Shown: positions 1-9,223 of the stretch, piece after piece
Numbering within the stretch: position 1 is the first letter of the stretch
How the letters are laid out: the number at the start of each line of letters is the position of its first letter
Assembly (NCBI GenBank): GCA_005223375.1
Contig: RXOD01004100.1
Coordinates: forward strand, 1 to 28,904
DNA length: 28,904 nt
Source: Amoebophrya sp. AT5.2
Lineage: Eukaryota; Sar; Dinophyceae; Syndiniales; Amoebophryaceae
Direction of reading: 5' to 3'
Notes under the pieces: generated by a model
The model's database searches: none
What the model was told of the DNA's origin: nothing
What the model saw: only the letters and a program-made list of their open reading frames with translations
Program-made: the position numbers and the translations under genes

Positions 1-1342
1 AACCGGATCGGAGGGAGGAGGAGTGAGTGCGTCAGTCGAACGGCGGAAAATCCTCGGTAGTGAATGTCGTAGATTCAAACTCATCATAAGAATATCTATC
101 AGACTTACAACTAGGCTAAATACACAAGGACAAGGAAAGTTTACAGATTGATAGAGTGCCTGGAGCGGAGATTGCTCGGTGTGGGTAGCCGTTCTAGCGG
201 GGCCCCTCACTCGCAGTGAGGCCCATACCATCTTCATCTGGATAGTTGCACCAAAAAATAAACACCGACTGGGTAAAGTGGTATCTTTCGCGCCGCTGTT
301 TTTGAGTCGGTTTCTTTGCATGTTTTATCGGTACGAAAGTCGGTTTTCTCGCACGAGGATGCGCCAGACCAGACCTGTAGCTTTCGGCTCCGTCGAGCCT
401 TAAACAGCATTTCATACAGAGTCAGTCGACGGCTGTTCGTCTTCCGTGCGTGAAAAGCTGTTCTTTCCTAACGAAAGACAAAGAGTAAGATAGCGGCGTG
501 TGCTAAGTAATCAGGGGGGCAGAGTTCGTTGGATGTAAGCACGATGGCCATGCGACAAGTGGCGAGATAGTCTGGCCGCATATACTTTTTTATATATGTA
601 GGACGCCCCCGAGGAACGAAGGTGGTGGAAGATGAACAGGGACGAGTGGGGTACATCGCTAGCACGTTGAGGCGAAGGAATGCTTTAAAGACAACAATGA
701 CCGTGCTGCAAACAGATATTAGTTCCAGTAGATGAACGAAGTAGCTGCACATCGTACTTAGTCGGATGAAACATAACCCAAACTAGCCACCTCTGCACCA
801 AGCAATGCCAAACGTGACCTTAATACAGTGTACGTGATCAGCGTGCCGTTTGCATTTCGTTCCCGTGTTCTGCAGGCATGACCCGTGTGGTCAGCCGTGA
901 TCTCCGCCAAGCATTCCTTCGTGACAAAGCTTTTCTTTCGCAATGCTTTCTCTCTATCCATCGTGCTGCTTTCCGTTGCCCGTCAATCGTGAACAGATGA
1001 TTGGTATAAGGATCGACCGACGACGCGCGGCGAGTGCTTGATATTTACCAGCCCAAAATGCAAGAAGAAGGTGAAGGGCGCGATCACCGCTGCATAAGTC
1101 ACGTCATGTCTACGAGCATGTTGCGCGCGATCAGTCTTCCGTATGCGTATGTTGATCGTCAGACATTTATTGCAATTTCGTTGGGTGCGCACCGTCGTGA
1201 GCTACAGTACAATCAATGATTGTTAATTATTGAAATTCTAAATCATGTTCATGCCAGTGCCAGACCCACCAGTTCGTCTTCGTTACGAAACGATCCTTGT
1301 TTAGCTGCAGGCCCCGCAGCTCCCTAGCATCAGCCCGTATAG
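1..1342. other. Intergenic / 5' flank, no convincing gene
   Basis: Only short overlapping frames are present, on both strands, and none has protein-like composition or a recognisable motif. The sequence is less G/C-rich than the coding parts. A small perfect hairpin (7-bp stem, 3-nt loop) lies near 207-223. Around 1245 an ATG in the context ATCATG opens an 18-codon frame that runs to 1298. A GTTTAG-starting stretch from 1299 to 1342 could be a 44-nt intron joining it in phase to the antiporter frame at 1343. That would add 18 residues to the next gene, but the donor is weak and I did not adopt it. Confidence 0.5.
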
Positions 1343-4300
1343 ATGTTGACCTTGACACATGCATACAAGCATCGGCACCGGTTTACGACTTCTGTGATGG
1401 ACGAGCACGCGAAGGTAAGTTGAGTGGAACAAAAGTTACTGACGACAGTTGCTTTATTTTCCAGCGGCGTTGTTCCATGAGCATAAACACGGTCACTAGT
1501 ACGCTGGCGACCTCCACCTCCCGCCGACTCGGCGGGGGAGGGGGCCGCTTCTTCAGGCTAGTCGGGACCAGCTTCGGCTGTGCGGCATCAATCGCAACAA
1601 GCGTGACGCCGGAGGAGCGACCTACGCAGGCGAGGAGTCGTGTAGCCGGAGGTGCTTTTTTGAGGACATCAACGAATGTCCAGGCGCCACTACGGAAGCG
1701 GTCGAGCCAGGAGAATGTCCAAGAGCAAGAAGTACAAGATGGACAAGAAGCAGCGGATGCTAGTACAGAAACGGTCGCCTCGTTTCTCGTGGAGGAAAAA
1801 AAGAAAGCGAAGTACGACCAAGAACTGCAGCACGCCCACCCGGCTGGGACAAGCTTGGAGGACGAGGCGGAAAGGTGGATTTTCAGCGGATATGAGAATA
1901 GTCGTGAAGGACCAACGCGCGCGCCAGAGAGGGCGGAAACAAGTACTGGAGGTGACTCGCCGCAACTGAGGACGAGTTACAGACCGGGAGCGACCGCAAC
2001 CACCAGCAATCTATTGCACGAGAAAGGTGCTCCGCGCCACATGATCACCAGGGAGGAGGCGGTCCCGTCTGCATTCCTGAGTAGCGAGAGGGTGGAGGAC
2101 CGCCGAACCGGGCATGGAGGTGCGCCGGCCGCCGGTGCCGCAGCAGCAGCGGCTAAGGAAAAGACGAAAGCCGACGGCAAGAAAGCCGGCGCTCCCGCTG
2201 CGCACGGCGCTCACGCTGCGGCCGCCGGCGCTCACGGTGCGCACGGCGCTCACGGTGCGCACCACGGCAAGCACCATCAATACTTCTACATGACCCAGTC
2301 TGGCTGCAACAGCTACGGGGACGAGATCCACGCCACTGAGAAGGCGCTTTGCGACCTCGCCGGGCGGAACCTGCTGCACAAGAAGGCCGGGGAGGAGTAC
2401 TTCTTGATGCAAAAGGACCCGCACACGGGAATCGCGCGGCTGCGGCCCGGGGGCGACGCCGCCGCGAAGCGGGTGAACCCCTTCCCGCAGGAAATCATTC
2501 CGGAGGTGGACAACCCGAACATCGAGAAGGGGCCGCAACTCACCGGCTGCTGGTTCAACCAGGAGACGGACACGCTGTACTGGAAGGCGGTGGGCGACTT
2601 CCGCGACAAGCGCGCCAACCACGGGCCCTTCTTGCGCGTCTGCCAGGTGTTCCACGGGGGCGCGCACCACTCCATCATCCACTACCCGCTGCTCTTCGTC
2701 CTGCTCGCGCTCTTCGTCTCGAACGTGGTCAGCTTTTTCTGCTGGTTGTTGAACGACCTGTTTCCCGCGTCGTTGCTCCTGGTTCTGATGGGCTTCGTTT
2801 TCCAGGGGATCGGCAAGGCCATCGACCCGCACTCGGAGCTGGGGGAAATGATCTACATGTGTAGCTACGCGGACCCGCACGTCATGTTCATGCTGCTGCT
2901 CCCGTCGCTGCTGTACGAAGACGGGTCGAGCGCCGATTGGCGCGTACTGAAGCCGTGCTTCGTGAACGCGGTGATTCTGGCGGTTCCCGGCGTGATCATG
3001 ACCTTTCTGATGCTCGCGACGGCGATCCACTTCACGTTTCCGATGCCCCCGATCTTCGAGATGCATAACGAGAACGTGCTGGAGGGCAGCGCCAAGTTCC
3101 CGGACGACACCCCCGTCCCCAAGGGCCCCGGCGGGGCCATGATGTTCTACTACGCGCAACTGGACCCGTCTAAGGGCCACACGAAGAGCATACACAACCG
3201 AGGGCTGCGGCCGGACCCCCGGCTGCCAGCGATAACGAGCTGGCCGTTCATGATTTGCTGTCTCTTGGGGGCCATCCTGTCCGCGACGGACCCGGTGGCC
3301 GTGATCGCCGCTCTCAAAGCGCTGGGCGCGCCGGCACGGCTGGCACTGCTGGTGGCGGGAGAAGCACTGATGAACGACGCAACGGGGGTCGTCTTCTTTC
3401 TCGTGTTCCACGAACTCGCCAGGAGCAAGGAGGTACCTATTACATTGATTTCTTTTCCTCGAGTTCTTCTGAAAGGCTGTCTCGTTCGATTGTGATCATG
3501 AAGAGGCACCGGTGAGCACGCTCGGCGTTACTACGTAAAAAAGGATCATTCACCTTAGTTTCGAGCCTATGCCGCTGGTGTACTTTCAAAAAAATCCGCG
3601 ACGACTGGGATACTACTAGGCAGCATCCGCGGGCCGTGCCGCGCAGCCTAGGCCCGGCCCCCATCCCGGCGGAGCTGATCCCGAGGCAGCTAGCTCGCAG
3701 ATCTTGGCAGACCTCGCAGATCCACGCACATATGGGGGCACCACTGTGGCCAAATACACATCGTGCCCGCGAAAGGGATGAAAGAAACACCCACGCCGAC
3801 GCCAAAGCCCAACCCGTGCTCACCAGCATGCTTGCTGGTGAGCACGCTCGGCGTCCCGAGCCTTTTAATAGTCCTGGAGGTTGGAAATGCAAGGAAAATA
3901 GTGAAGAAAAATTTAATATAGGTACCGTCTGCTCTGCGGTTGATCATTCATTGGATTGGTAAAACGAGATGAGTTCTATGTTGGATTTCCATCGCAATTC
4001 AATAAACGAACCACCACAGGAATTTTCGATCGGGAACACGGTGCTCATGTTCGTCCAGTTTGCTTTTGGCGGTCCCATCTTCTCGATCCCCTTCGCGCTG
4101 ATCACTTTTTTGTTGCTCCGCTTCACGAAGCACGTGGACGTGAAAGTGTTTCTGTTCACGATCATGTTTTGTGTGTTCGGGTTGTTTTTCTGGGCCGAGA
4201 CCAGTCTGGTTGGTTTCCAGGTCTCCGGCGTGCTCGCCGTCGTGTTTTACGCGTTTTTCGTGGCCGCCGTCGGGCACAAGTTGATCCAGAAGAACGGCGG

Positions 4301-7104
4301 CGACCACCTGGTGCACGAGCACCACGCCGTCATCGGGTTTGTGGCCGGTCTCTGCAACGACACGCTGTTTTTCCTCGCGGGGTTCCCGATGTTTCGCTAC
4401 CTTTTTGACGCGGGGATGGGCGGCAACGAGTGGGCCTATCTCTGCCTCCTGTACGTGTACTGCCACGTCGCGCGTGCCGTTTCCGTCTTCGGGCTGATGC
4501 CAATCATGAGCTTCTTCGGCTTCGGAGTCAGCTGGAAGGAAGCGCTCATCGGCGTGCTAGGCGGGCTGCGCGGCGCGGTCGGCATCGCCATGGCGCTGCA
4601 GGTGGCGCTCGACCACAGCGACTCACCGCTTGACCTCGGCTTCCGCCTGCGCATCGGCTTCTACGTGTCAGGTACTTATATTTATAGCGATCTGCTATAG
4701 TACGTTTACGTCGCTAGAAATTGTAGAGTATGTTGTTTGTTTCTCGTCCGAGAGTGAGAAACACCGCCCGGTATTTTTGCCTAGCGCCGGGACAGAATCA
4801 AACCTTGCATTCTCTCGCATCTCGCGATCCTCCTTGTACCAGCAGTGCACTGCGAAGATCGATCACCAAGTTGTGTGTACTAGATAGAAATACATCCTCC
4901 AATATGATCGAACTCGAAGTCGAACGACATCACACACTCGAACGAACGATGCCCCAGGTATTGCGCTGCTGACTTTGGCGATCAACGGGGTGACATTCGG
5001 CAAGCTGTATGAGTTGATTGACCCGTATCCGGAGTTGAGGGAAGAAACGCAGACCGCTATGCTGAAGTGTGTGACCATCTGCGAGTCGGTCGTCTACGAG
5101 CGCATGGCCGGTCTGAAACACCACTGGCTCTTCTCGAACCTGGACGTCGAGATGCTGCTAGAGCTGGTGCCGAGGCTTGAGAACCTGCTAAACAGCGAGG
5201 ACCACGGCCCCGCAGGCAGCCACGGCAAAGGCCACGGCAAAGGAAAGCAAAACGACCCTCGGGGAGCCGGTGGTAAGTACCCAGTTTGTTATCACGAACG
5301 GACTTATCTATCGAGATACGAAATTGGATGATGATTGATGTACTTAGCTGGTTCTTCTCATTCATCGGCTAATTGATATCAATATTCATAAGTAGGTAGT
5401 ACTAGGTCTAGGAGTAGGTGTAGGACCAGCAGCGTATTTTTCATGAGTCGATGTTTCCAGCCCCCAATTCGTTGAAAACTTGCAGGTGGAGGAGATGGCT
5501 CTGCCGAGAAGCTCGAACACGTGCACCACATGGTGCACGGCGAAGAGTTCTGGCAGAAGACGTTTCAGAAGATGAACGACAAACCTGGTGCCCCCTACAA
5601 GTGGGGAGCGGAGACGGGCCTCACGAACCTTTTCATTCCCCAGCTTTCGAAGGCGTTCAGCGAGCGCAAGAACGAAGTGGTCGGGTTCATGATGAAGGAG
5701 GGCTTCTCCGACAATTATGGCGAGGTGCTGCTCGTGTTCCGCAATGCGTTCGAGGCTTCCCTGGAACGGCTGAAGGGGCGTCGGCCCGACATTTCGGTGT
5801 GGCCCGTGAGCGGCATCCTGGAGGCGCACCAGTTCGCGGACGAGGCCAGCGCGGGCATTCTCCGGGCCGACAGAGCCTTCGAGAAGGACAACGTGTTTGC
5901 GCGATTCTTCTTCCCAAATTTGCCGGAGGAGATCCACAAAAAGCCCCTGCAGGTCCAAGAGCGGTGGGCGCTGGACGTGGGCTGCCTGCGCCTCTGCAAG
6001 CAGCTGTTCGGGACGAAGGAGCTGCCCTTCAATCCCCAGACGGGGGCGCCGGTAGCGGACGGAAAAGACACGTTCGACGAGGGCGCGGCGCGGACGCTGT
6101 TCCTGTACTGCGCAGCTCTGGAGGACGTGCGCGTAACGCTACAGCCGATCCTCTCCGGGGAGGGCGACGGCTACGACGTGCGTTTGGGCAACCAAGTGCA
6201 ACCCAAAGAAGCGCCAAAGGCGAAGGGGAAGGGGAAGGCGAGGGCGCGCGCCGAGGGCCAGGCTGCGAATGAGATGGAAATTCTCGCGGGTTTCTCAGAG
6301 TCTGACACGGAGAAGTTTGTGTTCGAGGACGAGGCGGTCCTGGAAGAAAGCGAAGACATCTTCCCGACGCGCACACGGCAGCTACTGCCTCGAGAGGGGC
6401 GGCACCGAGGATCGGCTCCTGCCGGCGGCCATGAAGACGAGAGCAGCAGCAATTTTGACGAGGAGCGACCTGAATCTCCTGCTGAGCGACACGAACCCTT
6501 GGCCTTGCTCGCACTCGATGGGTCCTCGTCCCTCTCTCCCCACCACGACCAATCACTCGGCCCACTTTATTTCGAGGGGTCCCACGAGAGTACCGAGGTG
6601 GTCTCGGGCACGGCAGCGATCGCCCTCCAAGCTTTGGACGAGTCGTTGAAGCGGTGTCTTTTTTGCGCCAGAACCTTACTGATCAAGGTCGCGTTTGAGA
6701 AGGCGCCGCTTGCCGCGCGAATCTGGATCCACTCGCTCGTGGCGCAGGCGGTCACCGAGGATGTTTTCAGGGAGTTGACGCACTGCCACGAGTCGGGGCT
6801 CATCCAAAAGAAGGAGCTGGACCTACTGGACGACAATATTTTCCACGCCGTGCTGCACAAGCTGGACCACTTTTCGAACCTCAAGGGCCTGGAAGAACTG
6901 CTCTCCCGGGAGAAAAAAGTGGCGAGAAATTACACTCCGAAGCCGATCGGCCCGGTCGCGTTCGATATGGAAAGCGAAAAGAAAGCACTGGTGGAGACGC
7001 GGGCAATGCGGAAAGAGGTGGCCAGAGCGGGGCAAAGAGCGCGCAAAGAGAAAAAACCGGCAATGCTAAAGATGTACGGACAACAATTTAGTAGGACAGG
7101 CTAG
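1343..7104 (+). CDS. Na+/H+ antiporter, CPA1 (NHE/SOS1-like) family, five exons
   Basis: Predicted electroneutral sodium/proton exchanger in a membrane. Exons: 1343-1414, 1465-3432, 4020-4671, 4958-5272, 5486-7104; introns are all GT-AG with phases 0, 0, 1, 1, giving about 1,541 residues. The first ATG after an in-frame stop is 1343; ATGs at 1397 and 1477 are alternatives. Residues about 1-430 are a low-complexity extension, including a His/Ala-rich GAH-repeat stretch near 265-297. Membrane segments begin near 431. The CPA1 core motifs are visible: ATDPVAV near 632, GEALMND near 656-662 (the Asn-Asp pair seen in electroneutral exchangers) and GGLRGAVG near 861-868, followed after the second intron by LLTLAINGVTF. 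The last exons form a hydrophilic tail of about 600 residues with Lys/Gly and acidic stretches. Exchanger family identity is firm. The SOS1-like label rests on tail length only, and substrate preference and membrane location cannot be read. Confidence 0.9.
1415..1464 (+). other. 50-nt micro-intron of the antiporter gene
   Basis: It starts GTAAGT and ends with a pyrimidine-rich TTTATTTTCCAG. Removing it connects the ATG 1343/1397 frame, which would otherwise be out of frame, to the long coding frame at 1465. The unspliced reading also stays open across it, but that reading has no ATG upstream of 1477 and begins only at a TTG codon. Confidence 0.6.
2180..2275 (+). repeat. In-frame GAH-coding tandem repeat
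   Basis: The 18-nt unit ggcgctcacggtgcgcac occurs twice exactly at 2227-2244 and 2245-2262, with degenerate copies just upstream (about 2191-2220). It encodes Gly-Ala-His triplets followed by His-His-Gly-Lys-His-His in the N-terminal extension of the antiporter. A histidine-rich stretch could be pH-sensing or metal-binding; that is inference. Confidence 0.85.
3433..4019 (+). other. 587-nt antiporter intron with hairpin and internal direct repeat
   Basis: Phase-0 intron, GTACCT...CACAG, splitting the membrane domain right after the GEALMND-containing helix. Inside it the 18-nt sequence ggtgagcacgctcggcgt appears at 3511-3528 and 3837-3854 as an exact direct repeat. The second copy overlaps a perfect hairpin at 3815-3846 (14-bp stem, 4-nt loop). 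The interval between the copies is markedly more G/C-rich in its middle than the rest of the intron, which suggests an insertion. Confidence 0.8.
4672..4957 (+). other. 286-nt antiporter intron
   Basis: Phase-1 intron, GTACTT...CCCCAG. Splicing joins FYVSG to IALLTLAINGVTF, which reconstructs a typical exchanger helix, so both boundaries are well supported. It contains a small 8-bp hairpin around 4737-4762 and otherwise nothing recognisable. Confidence 0.85.
5273..5485 (+). other. 213-nt antiporter intron
   Basis: Phase-1 intron, GTAAGT...TTGCAG, in the Gly/Lys/His-rich linker after the membrane domain. Near 5393-5430 it holds a run of short TAGG/CTAGG-type motifs. Frame continuity on both sides supports it. 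Confidence 0.8.
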
Positions 7105-7732
7105 TGGATGTGGACCTGGACCATACTCATAGTGTAATCTGGCCCCCCGCGGGCATCCGCTCGGATGATTTTTTCATCTGACGTGAACGATGAAGATCAC
7201 AAGTCCCAGCATGCATTCGTTTTCGATCAAAGTTTGTTCCCCGACGTTGTACACGTACACGTACATTTAGGCGAAAATACCCAAATACTTTTTTTGCTGA
7301 GCCAGTCTAGAAGAGTTAGAGTAGAAGCGCTTCTGGCACAACTACACTCCGACTCAGCTACATTCATAGATAACCCTACGCCTACCCAGCTCTGCGTTAC
7401 CAAAGTAAGTGCTACATTTTGCAAAGCTACCCATCTAAATCGGATGTTACCCTCAGTCCTCACCGAGCCCGAAGACAGAAACTAAGCAACAAAAAAAAGA
7501 AGTTTTGCACGCAACTCAGTGGAACCAAAAGCCATCTGCCGGATCGAACGCGAGACGTGGGAGGTCGCGCATGAGACCGCCAATACCGTGTTTGTTCTGG
7601 AAAGAGGGTTCCAAAGGGCAAGCACAGACGTGCTCCTGCGAGCAGCGGGATATTCACGTAGAAGCTACGTGCTACTTCTCGCGTACCACTACCACAAAAA
7701 TCGAATACAAGGAGCTGTTTTTCACGACAATC
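7105..7732. other. Intergenic spacer between antiporter and cold-shock gene
   Basis: No gene is supported. A GTACAC/ACGTAC-type short repeat lies around 7249-7265. A frame continuous with the next gene opens upstream with an ATG at 7571, so part of this spacer (7571-7732) could be 5' coding sequence rather than leader. Confidence 0.5.
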
Positions 7733-8476
7733 ATGCGACGTTTCGTCCTCTCAGAGTTTTTCCCTGGGCCGGCTGCCAGAATTGCGGTATTCCAGCATTG
7801 TTCACGAGCGTCGCAGCTAGCGCGGCGTGCGGCACCACCACGAGCTAGCAGAACCACGCCGAATTTTCTCCTTGCGCACCAGCAGCAACAACGTGCGGTA
7901 ACCAGCAGCGCGCCACCTACAACAGCGCCGCCAACTGCCACCACCACGGCAACCGCAACTTCAACCACGAGCACAAATTCCAATAACAAGCGGCGCGGTG
8001 TCGTGTACCGGGTGGTGGAGGCGAAGGGGTATGGTTTTATCGCGCCGGAAGTGCTGTTAGGGACCGCACAAGGCGGCGGTGGAAACTCGATGAAATCGCC
8101 AAAAATGAAGGACAACGTGTACTTCAATTTGTCGGAGTGCGTTGGTCGCAAGGTCCGCGTCGAGGACTCGGTGACGTATGAGGAAGCTCCAAACGCGCGC
8201 TTCGGCATGCCGAACGTCGCTGTGAACGTGGAGGGCGGAAGTGGCGGGGAGTTTCTGGAGAAGACGCTCGCGGCGAGAGCGGAGAAGAAGCGGGCGTTAG
8301 CGGGGGGCGGGGGTGCAGGGGGAGATGGAGAACTCAGCGAGGCGAAGAGGTTCCAACTGGGACGCGCGGCGCTACTGGCGGACATAACGTCGGGGAAAAT
8401 ATCGCAGATGGCGGAGGCGGAGGAAAAAAGAGAACTTCGAAAAATCAGATGCCGGCGAAAACGAAAAGGAAGCTGA
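7733..8476 (+). CDS. Cold-shock-domain protein, probably organelle-targeted
   Basis: A 247-residue predicted single-strand nucleic-acid-binding protein. Residues 1-45 are Arg/Ala/Phe-rich with few acids, as in a mitochondrial or plastid presequence; residues 46-85 are a Gln/Thr/Ala linker. The cold-shock domain spans about 87-168, with the RNP1-like KGYGFI (98-103) and RNP2-like VYFNLS (129-134), and an insert of roughly 15 residues between the strands. The tail is charged. The ATG at 7733 has the context AATCATG with A at -3; an in-frame ATG at 7571 would add 54 residues. Near the 3' end, after the A6 run at 8424-8429, coding character passes to the -1 frame, which runs to a TGA at 8572-8574. 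The 8476 stop may therefore not be the true end. RNA-binding role is a family inference. Confidence 0.75.
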   Translation: MRRFVLSEFFPGPAARIAVFQHCSRASQLARRAAPPRASRTTPNFLLAHQQQQRAVTSSAPPTTAPPTATTTATATSTTSTNSNNKRRGVVYRVVEAKGYGFIAPEVLLGTAQGGGGNSMKSPKMKDNVYFNLSECVGRKVRVEDSVTYEEAPNARFGMPNVAVNVEGGSGGEFLEKTLAARAEKKRALAGGGGAGGDGELSEAKRFQLGRAALLADITSGKISQMAEAEEKRELRKIRCRRKRKGS

Positions 8477-8574
8477 AGCTATCTGCAGGAGGGGGCGACC
8501 CCGACCGCGAACGCGATGGTGGCAGCAAGAAGAGATCCTTTGGAGAAGTGATCCTCCTGCGTGCACCTGGATGA
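8449..8574 (+). other. Alternative-frame C-terminal extension of the cold-shock gene
   Basis: The frame one base behind the annotated reading, open from about 8425, reads a Lys/Arg-rich then Gly/Asp/Arg-rich segment of about 42 codons from ATG 8449 that ends in TGA at 8572-8574. It looks more protein-like than the annotated end (RCRRKRKGS). One extra A in the A6 run at 8424-8429 would join the frames. It could be a homopolymer sequencing error, transcriptional or ribosomal slippage, or coincidence. Confidence 0.4.
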
Positions 8575-8763
8575 CCTCGTAATTTTCGTTTTCGGGGTCC
8601 GCTGTCGGAGTACGACGTGCACCGGCTGATCATCAAACAAATGCGGTTGCTCAATGGAACCGTTGCGAGTACCATCGGTGCTGCATCGGAACTGTCACTG
8701 CATCGAGGAGACGCGCTGCTGCCGGAAAACATCACCCCGACTGGCGGCATTGGCTACATTTAA
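8575..8763 (+). pseudogene. Gene fragment, left arm of the fold-back locus
   Basis: An open frame of about 62 codons without an ATG, starting just after the TGA at 8572-8574 and ending in TAA 8761-8763. It starts with the shared NFRFRGPLSEYDVHRLI and continues into a G/C-ending, protein-like body containing NGTVASTIGAASEL and LLPENITPTGGIGYI. No family is recognised. It may be an exon, a truncated duplicate or a remnant of a mobile gene. Confidence 0.45.
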
Positions 8764-8970
8764 GTGGTGGAAAGTCGCATATTTTTAAGCATATCCACAA
8801 TTCTGATCTGGTTGCTCAAAGTAGGCGTGTACAACTGGTTGGAGTACTTGTTCGGGTCCTGAATCAGGTCCACCGTCAAGTGGTGCTTTATCCAGTTCAA
8901 AAACGGGTGTTCAGAACTCGATCAGCCGCTGCACGTCGTACTCTGACAGCGGACCCCGAAAACGAAAATT
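8581..8970. repeat. Fold-back locus with 51-nt inverted repeats
   Basis: 8581-8631 and 8920-8970 are reverse complements at 49 of 51 positions, separated by 288 nt. No target-site duplication is visible at the ends, so a classic MITE is not demonstrated. Each arm, read inward, encodes the same peptide beginning NFRFRGPLSEYDV, so the arms are copies of the same coding sequence pointing at each other. Confidence 0.85.
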
Positions 8971-8979
8971 TGCCGCCAT
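8760..8979 (-). pseudogene. Gene fragment, right arm, with apparent frameshift
   Basis: On the minus strand an ATG at 8979 (MAANFRFRGPLSEYDVQRLIEF) reaches a TGA after 22 codons. Skipping one base at that TTC-TGA continues a protein-like frame, EHPFLNWIKHHLTVDLIQD and onward, to a TAA at 8762-8760. This stop overlaps the stop of the convergent plus-strand fragment. A single-base insertion in a decaying copy is simplest. It is the only minus-strand coding signal I consider better than weak. Product unknown. Confidence 0.45.
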
Positions 8980-9223
8980 AACCATCCGACGGTATTACAC
9001 TTACTTTGAGAGTACTTGTAATCTGTGAGACTCCACCACCGTCTCCGTCGTGCGGTATTTCTTGTGCTTTCGTTTCGGTTTCCTTTTCGAGTCGTCGTCA
9101 GAGTTTGATGCGGGAGTCAGTATTTTTCGGGGAGCCCTCGTCGACTCAGCGCGCTCGTTTAAGTACTTCTACTGTTGTTTTTGATCGTCGGTCTCTGATT
9201 GGCGTGACGTTTTCGCGAGCGGG

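Noticed and set aside
207..223. Short hairpin as terminator or regulatory element
   Set aside because: A 7-bp stem is expected by chance in this length, and bacterial-type terminators do not apply to this genome.
2349..2864. 171-codon plus-strand frame inside the antiporter exon
   Set aside because: Arg/Ala/Gly-rich out-of-frame reading of the exchanger core; no independent motif.
2011..3411. 466-codon open frame on the minus strand
   Set aside because: It lies wholly inside the antiporter exon, is His/Arg/Val/Gln-rich and is a shadow of a G/C-rich coding sequence.
5451..6272. 273-codon alternative frame in the antiporter tail
   Set aside because: Shadow frame with Arg/Ala/Gly composition; the annotated frame continues the spliced protein.
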